A stretch of 6,495 bases of DNA from Methyloprofundus sp. (GCA_030636485.1 DAOVWV010000098.1:1-6495), one strand, 5' to 3'; shown: positions 1-6,147, counted from the first letter of the stretch. Notes: a model not told the origin generated them from the sequence alone. Numbers and translations: made by a program.

Positions 1-402
1 GAAACCAAACATACATAGAAGGAAAGTTTCGCATTTATAAAACAAACTGGTTATGGGCATATACATATCTTCAGCTATTCCATTAGTAACGGAACAAAAG
101 CAGCGACATTACCTGATCAGCTACAAAACACAGTCAAAAAACAGCGCAGTCAGCAATTACACCAGTTGGCTGAGCAGATGAAGCAGGACTTCTTTAAACA
201 AAATTTGCATAGTGTCTTTGAGGTTTTATGGGAAGGACAAAAAGAGGAAATAAGTGCAACACAGCACAAAGTATATGGCTATACCCCCAATTACTTGCGT
301 GTTGCATTGATGACAGACAAAAAAAATGTATTAGAAAATAAAATTACCCGGGTTCAAACCATGGATATGAAAGATAGTTATTTATTAGCTGAGTCTATTT
401 GA
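1..402 (+). pseudogene. mtaB: 3' part of mtaB, tRNA (t6A37) methylthiotransferase, with in-frame TAG
   Basis: The visible frame encodes the C-terminal part of a MtaB-like radical-SAM methylthiotransferase, the enzyme that converts t6A37 to ms2t6A37 in ANN-decoding tRNAs. Recognisable family signatures are IHIFSYS (bases 61-81) followed by GTKAA (91-105), which close the radical-SAM barrel, and GYTPNYLRV (277-303), typical of the C-terminal TRAM (RNA-binding) domain. The catalytic CxxxCxxC region lies off the left edge. The frame is interrupted by TAG at 16-18, where relatives have an aromatic residue in a stretch like ET-x-x-[Y/F]-x-ES. Sequence on both sides of the TAG still matches the family, so a single-base nonsense change explains it better than a frameshift. 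A downstream ATG at 166 would give only 78 residues without a catalytic domain, so I do not accept it as a gene. An assembly error remains possible. Family identity is from memory of motifs and fairly sure; pseudogene status is less so. Confidence 0.72.
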
Positions 403-427
403 TTCCACTCATTCGCTGATTTTTTCC

Positions 428-442
428 CCGTATATCATACGG
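428..442. repeat. perfect short palindrome upstream of the DUF2780 lipoprotein gene
   Basis: CCGTAT-ATC-ATACGG is a perfect 6-bp inverted repeat with a 3-base centre. It lies in the 71-base gap between the mtaB remnant and the lipoprotein gene and is followed at once by a -10-like TATTAT (445-450). It could be an operator half-site pair overlapping the promoter, or a weak hairpin ending mtaB transcription, although no T-run follows. Function is inferred from position only. Confidence 0.35.
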
Positions 443-473
443 TCTATTATTACACCTTAACAAGGAGACCCTT

Positions 474-1004
474 ATGTCTAATAAGACTATTTTAAATCTG
501 ACAATATCAAGCCTAATTGCCTTGAGTCTCACTGGCTGCGCAACAGAGCAGAAAAATGCCGACCAAGCCCTAAGTACAACGAAAACAGCGGTTAATAGCG
601 CTCAAAGTGCAACGGGTTTAACAGACTCTTTAGTGCAACAACTCGGAGTAAGTCCACTTCAGGCGAGTGCGGGCACGGGTGCATTATTACAAGTTGCACA
701 AGCTAAAATGCCAGGCAATGACTTTCAGCAATTAACTCAATCAGTCCCTGAATTAGGTGGTTTGCTTAATGCTGTCCAACCAAAACCTTCTAGTTTATCA
801 CAATTGGCATCGGGTGCCTCATCACTTATGGGCGACGAAAGTAATAGCCTGGGTGCTGCTGTTAATCTGGCTGAAACCTATCAGAAACTCGGCTTATCTT
901 CAGATATGGTTGGCCAGTTTATTCCTATTATTACTGACTATGTTTCTAAAAGTGCAAGCCCACAGTTGACTCAATCTCTTATTTCATCATTAACGGGTTT
1001 GTAA
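474..1004 (+). CDS. DUF2780-family outer-membrane lipoprotein
   Basis: This 176-residue protein starts with a lipoprotein signal peptide: K4, a hydrophobic stretch of about residues 6-20, and lipobox L19-T20-G21-C22. Alanine at +2 after the cysteine predicts sorting to the outer membrane rather than inner-membrane retention. Residues ~50-175 match the DUF2780 (VcgC/VcgE) family, seen in LVQQLGVSPLQA (53-64), GALL, FQQL..SVPELGGLL (84-98) and a C-terminal LGLSSDMVGQFIPIITDYV block (139-157). The family has no established biochemical function. A low-complexity Ser/Ala/Thr-rich linker follows the lipid anchor. The ATG is supported by AAGGAG at 462-467, six bases upstream. It seems to be a single-gene unit: the mtaB remnant lies 71 bases upstream and a palindromic repeat begins 15 bases downstream. 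Lipoprotein and domain calls are firm; the physiological role is unknown. Confidence 0.87.
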   Translation: MSNKTILNLTISSLIALSLTGCATEQKNADQALSTTKTAVNSAQSATGLTDSLVQQLGVSPLQASAGTGALLQVAQAKMPGNDFQQLTQSVPELGGLLNAVQPKPSSLSQLASGASSLMGDESNSLGAAVNLAETYQKLGLSSDMVGQFIPIITDYVSKSASPQLTQSLISSLTGL

Positions 1005-1019
1005 AGCCTACCTTTATGA

Positions 1020-1057
1020 CTGGATTCCGCTCAGCCTTCTGGATGAGGGGAATCCAG
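1020..1057. repeat. palindromic repeat element between lipoprotein and truncated toxin gene
   Basis: CTGGATTCC (1020-1028) and GGAATCCAG (1049-1057) form a perfect 9-bp inverted repeat. After one G/G mismatch the stem continues for four pairs, CTCA (1030-1033) with TGAG (1044-1047), leaving a ~10-base loop. The CTGGATTCC...GGAATCCAG pattern resembles dispersed REP/MITE-like palindromes found between genes in many proteobacteria; that resemblance is from memory. It sits where the start of the adjacent toxin gene should be. It could also act as a transcriptional stop for the lipoprotein gene, but no U-tract follows. Confidence 0.6.
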
Positions 1058-1071
1058 CAGCACAGAATAGT

Positions 1072-1287
1072 GATAGAAAAATATCTTTTGAAGATATTGT
1101 ATTTGCCTTAAAAAATGAAAGACTACTTGATGTGATACCTAGTCCCACTCATGATAAGCAAGAGTGTTTGGTGTTAAACATCAATGAGTATGTTTATATT
1201 GTGCCTTTTGTAAGAGAAGGTAATGAAGTGTTTTTAAAAACTATTTATCCAAGTAGAAAGCATACTAAATATTATTTAAAAGGTTAG
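1072..1287 (+). pseudogene. 5'-truncated toxin of a BrnT/DUF4258-like type II toxin-antitoxin pair
   Basis: Seventy-one codons encode most of a small toxin of the type usually paired with short CopG-like antitoxins. Visible hallmarks are ISFEDIVFAL at the start, the INEYVYIVPFV core strand (from residue ~37) and the near-terminal FLKTIYPSRKHTKYYL block. Full-length relatives have about 90 residues, with ~20 N-terminal residues (a WN..KN-type opening) before ISFED. Those residues are missing, and I could not find them in the other two forward frames. The frame stays open back to 994 but contains no ATG, GTG or TTG before 1072. The missing segment is replaced by the palindromic repeat at 1020-1057. 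Only three bases separate its TAG from the antitoxin ATG, preserving the usual toxin-first order. The remainder is free of stops, so the loss may be recent. The family name is approximate (BrnT versus DUF4258); truncation is the best reading, with use of a rare start codon the alternative. Confidence 0.7.
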
Positions 1288-1290
1288 ATT

Positions 1291-1593
1291 ATGCATACAA
1301 ATGAAATTTATTCTGAAGAAGAATTAAAACTTTTTAAATCACTTGAAGATGATATCGAAAGCGGTACATATAAGCCTTTAGATAAAGAGATATTAGATGA
1401 TAAAAAAGCATTTTTTAAACAAGTTGCCATAAATACTATTGAGAAAAAGACTAAAAAGAAGTCTTTAAATATTAGGTTATTTGAAGATGACATCGAAAAA
1501 ATTAAAGCACAAGCCTTAGAACAGGGAATGCCATATCAAACACTTATTTCATCAGTGATACACAAATTGGCACTTAAGCAAATCAAAGGCTAA
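1291..1593 (+). CDS. CopG-like ribbon-helix-helix antitoxin (orphaned)
   Basis: This 100-residue acidic and basic protein has two parts. Residues 1-50 are charged (SEEELKLFKSLEDDIESG) and probably form the toxin-binding segment. Residues 57-95 form a ribbon-helix-helix DNA-binding domain: the strand KSLNIRLFEDD, helix DIEKIKAQALEQG, then MPYQTLISSVIHKL, a hallmark of antitoxins in this family. Such proteins neutralise the toxin and repress their own operon as dimers. AAAAGG at 1278-1283, inside the toxin's last codons, is seven bases from the ATG, indicating translational coupling. The gene is complete although its toxin is truncated, so it may now be an orphan repressor or a protective antitoxin against related toxins; that is inference. 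Base composition is strikingly AT-rich: 17 of 60 bases are G or C in 1321-1380, against 36 of 60 in 3061-3120 of cbiD. This suggests horizontal acquisition. The downstream neighbour is convergent. Confidence 0.82.
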   Translation: MHTNEIYSEEELKLFKSLEDDIESGTYKPLDKEILDDKKAFFKQVAINTIEKKTKKKSLNIRLFEDDIEKIKAQALEQGMPYQTLISSVIHKLALKQIKG

Positions 1594-1662
1594 TCTTTAT
1601 CATTTTAGAGTCTTATTTTATGCTGGGAACCATCAATGTTTTTTAGTCTCCTAATGACCAAT

Positions 1663-2439
1663 CTATTGGCACTGCGGTTTCTTTCCTTTTGCCAAGGCAG
1701 ATGCCTGCAACTTCAATGCCTTTGGCATCTGTTTTTGTAAATCACCAATACGTGTATCATGTGCCGGATGAGTGGACATAAACTCAGGCGATGTCTGGCC
1801 ACCTGCCTTACTCATATTGACCCAGAGTGCGACACTCTCACGCGGATCAAAGCCAGCCTTAGCCATTAAATCAAGTCCGTAAATATCTGCTTCAGATTCA
1901 TGCGCTCGACTAAATGGCATAATAATGCCATATTGCGTTCCCAATCCTAATAGCCCCATGCCTGTACGCCCCATTTCTGACTGAGGATTCAGTACCGCCT
2001 GGGTCATAGATAGTCCCTGGTTAACAGCCGTTTGCTGGGAAACCCGCTCATTACTGTGATTCGCTAAAACATGTGCCACTTCATGGCCTAATACTGCGGC
2101 TAGCTGGTGCTGATTGCTTGCAACGGCTAAAAGCCCGGTATGTACGCCAATTTTTCGTCCGGGTAATGCAAAAGCATTGGCAGAGGACTCTTTAAAAACC
2201 ACGACTTCCCAATGACCACCGACTTCATTAGTAATGGATGTTGAAACACAGCGTACATAAGAATTGATGGCTCGGCTCTTCTCAATAGGTAACTTCTTTT
2301 TTAAATCAGCGAATGACTGCGCGCCCATTTGATTCATTTCATTGTCAGACATTATCAATAGCTGGCTTCTTCCTGTCGGAGATGTGGCGCAGCCAAGCAG
2401 TGAAGTAGCAATCAGCAGGGGTAAAAGATTTTTTAGCAT
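1663..2439 (-). CDS. M48-family zinc metalloprotease lipoprotein (LoiP-like)
   Basis: This 258-residue secreted protease begins with a lipoprotein signal: M1-L2-K3, a hydrophobic stretch and lipobox L14-L15-G16-C17, followed by Ala at +2, which predicts an outer-membrane, periplasm-facing location. The zinc site is clear: HEVAH at 119-123 supplies two histidines and the catalytic glutamate, and the ESEAD motif at 181-185 supplies the third ligand. The STHPAHDTRI segment (222-231) is typical of LoiP/YggG- and BepA-type M48 peptidases, which degrade misfolded outer-membrane proteins. There is no TPR domain, so it is LoiP-like rather than BepA. I chose the ATG at 2437-2439 because it gives a compact signal peptide; a TTG ten codons upstream would add an implausible leader. 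A weak GGA lies just upstream. It is divergent from the cobalamin operon and convergent with the antitoxin. Length and all catalytic residues look normal, so it is probably active. Confidence 0.9.
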   Translation of the reverse strand: MLKNLLPLLIATSLLGCATSPTGRSQLLIMSDNEMNQMGAQSFADLKKKLPIEKSRAINSYVRCVSTSITNEVGGHWEVVVFKESSANAFALPGRKIGVHTGLLAVASNQHQLAAVLGHEVAHVLANHSNERVSQQTAVNQGLSMTQAVLNPQSEMGRTGMGLLGLGTQYGIIMPFSRAHESEADIYGLDLMAKAGFDPRESVALWVNMSKAGGQTSPEFMSTHPAHDTRIGDLQKQMPKALKLQASALAKGKKPQCQ

Positions 2440-2505
2440 GTTTTTTCCGTTACTTAATAATTTTAGCAAAGTATACCCGAGATTAAATATCCTAAGCGTG
2501 AATTA

Positions 2506-2524
2506 TGCTATAGTCTGCTATAAA
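2506..2524 (+). promoter_or_regulatory. tandem extended -10 elements, candidate cobalamin operon promoter
   Basis: TGCTATAGT (2506-2514) and TGCTATAAA (2516-2524) each match the extended -10 pattern TGnTATAAT in four or five of the six -10 bases, and they form a 10-base-spaced direct repeat of TGCTATA. No good -35 box precedes either, which extended -10 promoters tolerate. They lie ~95-115 bases upstream of the cbiD start, leaving a leader of roughly 90 bases. This is pattern reading only. Confidence 0.35.
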
Positions 2525-2531
2525 AAATAAA

Positions 2532-2560
2532 GCCATAAAAGCCGTATCAATACCTGTCAA
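2532..2560 (-). promoter_or_regulatory. candidate sigma-70 promoter for the M48 protease gene
   Basis: On the minus strand a perfect TTGACA (complement of 2555-2560) is followed after 17 bases by TATGGC (complement of 2532-2537). The -35 is consensus and the spacing ideal, but the -10 is poor. It points toward the protease gene ~95 bases away, leaving a leader of about 85 bases. It overlaps the leader region of the divergent cobalamin operon. Confidence 0.35.
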
Positions 2561-2607
2561 GCAGGCTTAAACTATGCTGGGCATTGAGCCATTTTTGTTT
2601 TCACTAT

Positions 2608-2612
2608 AAAGA
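2608..2612 (+). promoter_or_regulatory. cbiD: weak ribosome binding site that sets the cbiD start
   Basis: AAAGA is the only purine-rich stretch near the start of cbiD. It is one base from the ATG at 2614, which is too close, but seven bases from the ATG at 2620, which favours the latter. The upstream TTG at 2584 has no comparable site. Confidence 0.4.
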
Positions 2613-2619
2613 CATGCTA

Positions 2620-3717
2620 ATGACACCTAAAAAACCCAAAGGTACACGCAAAGGCTATACGACTGGTGCATGTACGGCTGCAGCCGCACGAGCAGCCGCT
2701 TTAGGGCTATTCACAGGGAATGTGCCTGAGCAGATTGAATCTTTATTGCCAAATGGTCAGCGGGTTACATTTCAGGTGCATGACGGTTTAGCCAACGAAT
2801 CTCATGCCCATGCCGTTATTATAAAAGATGCGGGGGATGACCCTGATTGTACTCATGGCGCTCATTTAACGGTTGATATACGGCTTTTGACTGATGCAAT
2901 AAATACAGTGCAATTAAAAGCCGGAGATGGCGTTGGCACTATTACCATGCGGGGCTTAGGGCTCGATGTTGGCGGGCCAGCGATAAACCCGGTGCCACGC
3001 AAAAATATTGAGGACAATATTCGTGAAGTTGCCAGCGAGTTATTGCAAACGCAAGGGCTGGAGGTGACTGTCTCGGTGCCAGGCGGCCAGGCGATGGCGA
3101 AAAAAACCCTGAATGATCGCTTAGGTATTATTGATGGTATTTCAATTTTAGGCACAACGGGTATCGTGCATCCCTATTCCACCGCAGCATTCCGTGCCAG
3201 CGTGGTACAAGGTGTGGAAGTTGCAGCGAACCAAGGTCAGCAAACAGTGGTATTGACGACTGGGGGACGTACGGAAAAGTTTACCATACGCGCATTAACG
3301 GATTTAGATCCCGCCTGTTTTGTGCAAATGGGGGATTTTTTAGGCCCTGCGCTAGATAGCGCACAACGAGTCGGTATTAAGCAGATTATTATCGGCGGTA
3401 TGGTCGGAAAATTGACTAAAATTGCTCAGGGTGAAGTCATTACCCATGCACGGCGTAACCCCGTCAATACCCAGTTATTAGCGGATATTGCGGCACAGGC
3501 AGGCGCAGATGCAGCGGTTTGTGCTGCAATAGCAGCCGGAGAAACGGCTCGGTTTGCCGGAGAGTGTATGCATGAATTAGGTTTAGCGGACGTTTTTTAT
3601 AAAGTCTTATGTAGCCATGTGGTCGCGACGCTTGAAGCGCGTTACCCCGGTATATTTGACTATCGAATTTTAATGTGTGATTTTGAAGGTAATAAATTAG
3701 TTGATTATGACAAATAA
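2620..3717 (+). CDS. cbiD: cobalt-precorrin-5B (C1)-methyltransferase CbiD
   Basis: CbiD methylates C1 of the corrin ring, using S-adenosylmethionine, after ring contraction and loss of the two-carbon fragment in the cobalt-early (anaerobic) route to cobalamin. The 365-residue length is normal for the family. Signatures run in order: R-KGYTTGACTAAAA (10-23), KDAGDDPDCTHG (69-80), VGGPAINPVPR (117-127), the DRLGIIDGISILGTTGIVHPY region (166-186) and GKLTKIAQG (263-271), with no gaps. I place the start at 2620; an ATG two codons upstream (2614) is possible. A TTG at 2584 would add 12 residues that do not resemble the family. It is the first gene of the operon and overlaps cobL by 11 bases. CbiD is functionally analogous but not homologous to the aerobic C1-methyltransferase CobF, so its presence suggests a cobalt-early or hybrid pathway. 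No cobalamin riboswitch is visible upstream. Confidence 0.95.
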   Translation: MTPKKPKGTRKGYTTGACTAAAARAAALGLFTGNVPEQIESLLPNGQRVTFQVHDGLANESHAHAVIIKDAGDDPDCTHGAHLTVDIRLLTDAINTVQLKAGDGVGTITMRGLGLDVGGPAINPVPRKNIEDNIREVASELLQTQGLEVTVSVPGGQAMAKKTLNDRLGIIDGISILGTTGIVHPYSTAAFRASVVQGVEVAANQGQQTVVLTTGGRTEKFTIRALTDLDPACFVQMGDFLGPALDSAQRVGIKQIIIGGMVGKLTKIAQGEVITHARRNPVNTQLLADIAAQAGADAAVCAAIAAGETARFAGECMHELGLADVFYKVLCSHVVATLEARYPGIFDYRILMCDFEGNKLVDYDK

Positions 3718-4987
3718 GTGTCAGATTATCGGAGTTCTGGATAATGGTGTTGCAAGCCTCTGCTCTCCTGCAATGGCAGCACTGAATAATGCCGATGTGG
3801 TTATCGCTGCCACACGTGTATTACAGCTGTTTTCCAGTTCAATCAATAGCGTAGAATGTAAAGACTTAAGCGGGAATTTAGCGCAAGTGCCGGAATGGAT
3901 TAATACGGCTTTAGAACAGCAACAAAAAGTGATCGTATTAGCAACAGGTGACCCCTTATGTCATGGTATTGGCAGTTTTTTAAGCAAGAAACTCGGCGCT
4001 GAAAAGCTAGAGATTATTCCCAATGTATCGACCCTTCAGCTCGCCTTTGCCAAGATTGGAATGGCCTGGCAAGACGCTAAAATTTTCTCTGCGCATCATA
4101 AAGATGCGGGGGAATGGCAAAAGGGTTGCGGTGCAGAACATGGTTTGTATGCCTTACTACAAACCATCAATCAATATGATAAATTAGCGATTTTAACCAG
4201 CCCCGAAAATGATCCGGCACGCATTGCACGTATGCTAGTGATGGAAAATATGGCTGATTTATTTAATATGGTCGTGGCTGAAGACCTGCTTTGTGGCGAT
4301 GAAAAAATATTTCAGAATATAAGCATTGCTGAATTAGCTAACACCTCTTTCAGCGGTAATGATGTGGTGATCCTATCCCGCCTACAGGCTAAAAAACCCG
4401 AACTCCTTTTTGGCTATGCCGATCAGGCATTTAAACAGCGTAAGCCCGATAAAGGTCTCATTACCAAACGCGAGGTACGTGCCGTTTCCTTGGCAAAAAT
4501 GCAACTCACAACGACCAGTATCGTCTGGGATATTGGTGCGGGTTCTGGCTCTGTGGGTATTGAAGCTGCAAAACTATGTTCAAACGGTCATGTTTATGCC
4601 GTGGAAAAAAACAGTGCTGATTTTGCCATTGCCAGTGAAAATGCCCGTGACTTTGCGCTACATAATTACACCTTAATTGAAAATAAAGCACCCTTAGGTA
4701 TGCAACACTGGCCTGCCCCTAATGCTGTATTTATAGGCGGATCAGGTGGTGAACTGAGCGAGCTAATCAAGCTTTGCCTGGATAAACTACAGACGGGTGG
4801 CTGGCTGGTGATGAATTTTGTCACTTTAGAGAATTTAAATAGCGCACTGGAAACCTTAAAGCAAAGTACTGCCTTATGGGATATCACCCAATTACAGGCA
4901 TCACGTAGTCAACCCATTTTACATATGAATAGAATGCAAGCAGAAAATTCGGTCTGGATCGTCAGCGCACAAAAGGTGTCACCATGA
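3707..4987 (+). CDS. cobL: precorrin-6Y C5,15-methyltransferase (decarboxylating), CbiE-CbiT fusion
   Basis: This two-domain enzyme methylates C5 and C15 of the corrin ring and removes the carboxyl group of the acetate side chain at C12. Residues 1-~210 form the CbiE tetrapyrrole-methylase domain, with the S-adenosylmethionine loop VLATGDPLCHGIGS (77-90), IIPNVSTLQLAFAK (103-116) and ENDPARIARML (167-177). The linker around QRKPDKGLITKREVRA (244-259) leads into CbiT, a class I methyltransferase with glycine-rich motif I, DIGAGSGSVGIEAA (275-288), acidic E300 and VFIGGSGGEL (341-350). Its 426 residues are close to classic fused CobL proteins. The N-terminal loop reads GVLDNG where many CbiE proteins have G-x-GDDG, a mild deviation. 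I chose ATG 3707; TTG 3701, two codons upstream, is an alternative because AAGG at 3686-3689 is rather far from either. It overlaps cbiD by 11 bases and cobI by 4 (ATGA), indicating translational coupling. Confidence 0.94.
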   Translation: MTNKCQIIGVLDNGVASLCSPAMAALNNADVVIAATRVLQLFSSSINSVECKDLSGNLAQVPEWINTALEQQQKVIVLATGDPLCHGIGSFLSKKLGAEKLEIIPNVSTLQLAFAKIGMAWQDAKIFSAHHKDAGEWQKGCGAEHGLYALLQTINQYDKLAILTSPENDPARIARMLVMENMADLFNMVVAEDLLCGDEKIFQNISIAELANTSFSGNDVVILSRLQAKKPELLFGYADQAFKQRKPDKGLITKREVRAVSLAKMQLTTTSIVWDIGAGSGSVGIEAAKLCSNGHVYAVEKNSADFAIASENARDFALHNYTLIENKAPLGMQHWPAPNAVFIGGSGGELSELIKLCLDKLQTGGWLVMNFVTLENLNSALETLKQSTALWDITQLQASRSQPILHMNRMQAENSVWIVSAQKVSP

Positions 4988-5736
4988 AGCAAGCGACGTT
5001 ATACGGTGCCTCTTTAGGCCCTGGCGATCCCGACTTAATGACCCGTAAAACATGGGAACTATTGCACTCTGATGCTGATTGGACTTATCCTGTAAGAAAA
5101 AAACAGGGCAACAGTTACGCTTTGAATATTGTCCTAGCGGCAGGATTAACACCCCCTGAAAATAGTACAGCACTGGTTTTCCCAATGACCCATGACCGGG
5201 AAATACTCGCAAAATATTGGCTACTTGCCGCGCAAACAGTTATTGATAAATTACAGGCAGGGCGCGATGTGGTTTTTTTAGTCGAAGGCGATGCCTCAAC
5301 CTACTCCACCTTTCAGCACCTAGCTAAAACAGTTCTCGCACTGGACAGTAGCGCACAGATAGAAACCATTGCCGGCGTGAGTTCATTTAATGCCGCAGCA
5401 GCGCGTGCAAAAATGCCTTTAGCCGATACCGATGATACTGTCGCGATTATTCCGGCAGGTTATGGCATTGAAATGATTGAAGGTATGTTACGTGACTTTG
5501 ATACCTTGGTATTATTAAAGGTTAAACCCTTACTTGATGATATACTTACTCTATTAGAACGTAAGAATTTATTAACTAAGGCCTGTTTTATTGAAAAAGC
5601 GGGCTCTAGTGAAGAGCGTATAGTTCACGATGTTCTAAGTTTAAAAGGGCAAAAGGTTAATTATCTATCATTGCTAATGATACATAATTCCCATAGAATG
5701 AGAGGGGAACTTATCCGCGGCTGTCGGAAAAAGTAA
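4984..5736 (+). CDS. cobI: precorrin-2 C(20)-methyltransferase
   Basis: This enzyme (CobI, or CbiL in cobalt-early nomenclature) adds a methyl group to C20 of precorrin-2 or cobalt-factor II, the step that commits uroporphyrinogen-derived tetrapyrrole to the corrin branch. The 250 residues show the tetrapyrrole methylase fold: LGPGDPDLMTRK (11-22), TYPVRKK (34-40), FLVEGDASTYSTF (98-110, the cofactor-binding loop), IAGVSSFNAAAAR (129-141), DTDDTVAIIPAGYG (148-161) and VNYLSLL near the end. It is full length with no missing motif. The ATG overlaps the cobL stop as ATGA, and AAGGTG at 4973-4978 lies five bases upstream. Sequence alone does not settle whether the substrate carries cobalt, but the neighbour cbiD favours the cobalt-early route, so cbiL is an equally fair symbol. 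It is the last recognisable cobalamin gene here; the other ring-forming genes must lie elsewhere. Confidence 0.95.
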   Translation: MKQATLYGASLGPGDPDLMTRKTWELLHSDADWTYPVRKKQGNSYALNIVLAAGLTPPENSTALVFPMTHDREILAKYWLLAAQTVIDKLQAGRDVVFLVEGDASTYSTFQHLAKTVLALDSSAQIETIAGVSSFNAAAARAKMPLADTDDTVAIIPAGYGIEMIEGMLRDFDTLVLLKVKPLLDDILTLLERKNLLTKACFIEKAGSSEERIVHDVLSLKGQKVNYLSLLMIHNSHRMRGELIRGCRKK

Positions 5737-5769
5737 TTCCCTATACTTAAGAATAAAAGAGGATAAAAT

Positions 5770-6147
5770 ATGAATAATACTCAAAAATTAATGGCTGCCG
5801 TTGTTGCTGTGTTTGCAACGGGATTTTTAATGGTGGGCGGTAATAAAGAACAGACCAATGAACAAAGAGAAGCAGCCGGTATGATTAGAGGTCTTGCTCA
5901 TATGCAAACCATGGCCAATAAAAAATGCCCACTGGCGGTTAAAAAATACACCGGAACACAGGTTTATTATGCAACATCGATTGATACCGATAAACAAACT
6001 TATGTCTCTTTAACCTGGGATGCCTCTGAGACTGAAGATAAATACAGTTTTCAAAAAGCTGAATGTACTTTACACCTTACTTTAGGTGGTATCTCCAAGC
6101 TCGTTGTTGATGGTAAAACGTATATTGAAAAAGAAGTAAAATACTAA
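5770..6147 (+). CDS. small membrane-anchored or secreted protein of unknown function
   Basis: I do not recognise this 125-residue protein. Residues ~7-23 are a hydrophobic segment (MAAVVAVFATGFLMVGG) after one lysine. They could be an uncleaved membrane anchor or a signal peptide, and there is no lipobox cysteine. Residues 25-50 are polar and probably helical. Residues 55-125 alternate hydrophobic and polar residues (GTQVYYATSIDT, TYVSLTWDAS, CTLHLTLGGISKLVVDG, KTYIEKEVKY), suggesting a small beta-rich periplasmic domain. Two cysteines, C53 and C99, could form a disulfide there. The ATG has a strong ribosome binding site, AGAGGA at 5758-5763, six bases upstream. It starts 33 bases after cobI, close enough for read-through from the cobalamin operon, though TATACT at 5742-5747 could be its own -10 (no good -35). 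The coding region looks real; proximity to cobI does not establish a cobalamin role. Confidence 0.7.
   Translation: MNNTQKLMAAVVAVFATGFLMVGGNKEQTNEQREAAGMIRGLAHMQTMANKKCPLAVKKYTGTQVYYATSIDTDKQTYVSLTWDASETEDKYSFQKAECTLHLTLGGISKLVVDGKTYIEKEVKY

Noticed and set aside
1..18. UAG recoding (readthrough or an unusual amino acid) in mtaB
   Set aside because: The site has no known recoding context, MtaB needs no special residue there, and TAG is used as an ordinary stop by two other genes in the window.
166..402. An independent 78-residue gene starting at ATG 166
   Set aside because: The same frame upstream of this ATG carries MtaB-like sequence, there is no convincing ribosome binding site, and the product would be only a TRAM-domain fragment.
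1002..1016. TAAAG-CCTAC-CTTTA hairpin overlapping the DUF2780 stop as a terminator
   Set aside because: The stem is only five AT-rich pairs with no T-run, so it is not supported as an intrinsic terminator.
1016..1110. Short frame beginning at ATG 1016 as the missing toxin N-terminus by frameshift
   Set aside because: Its translation (MTGFRSAFWM and onward) runs through the palindromic repeat and bears no resemblance to the expected toxin N-terminus.
1308..1493. Antisense open frame over the antitoxin, and other overlapping frames at 757-969, 2862-3155, 4410-4691, 4666-4887 and 4979-5212
   Set aside because: They lie in alternative frames of clearly recognised genes, without family resemblance or ribosome binding sites.
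2440..2469. TTG start ten codons upstream for the M48 protease
   Set aside because: It would put a polar leader before a perfectly formed lipoprotein signal that begins at the ATG 2437-2439.
2584..2619. TTG start for cbiD adding 12 residues
   Set aside because: The added residues do not resemble the family N-terminus and no ribosome binding site precedes them; ATG at 2620 has the better-spaced site.
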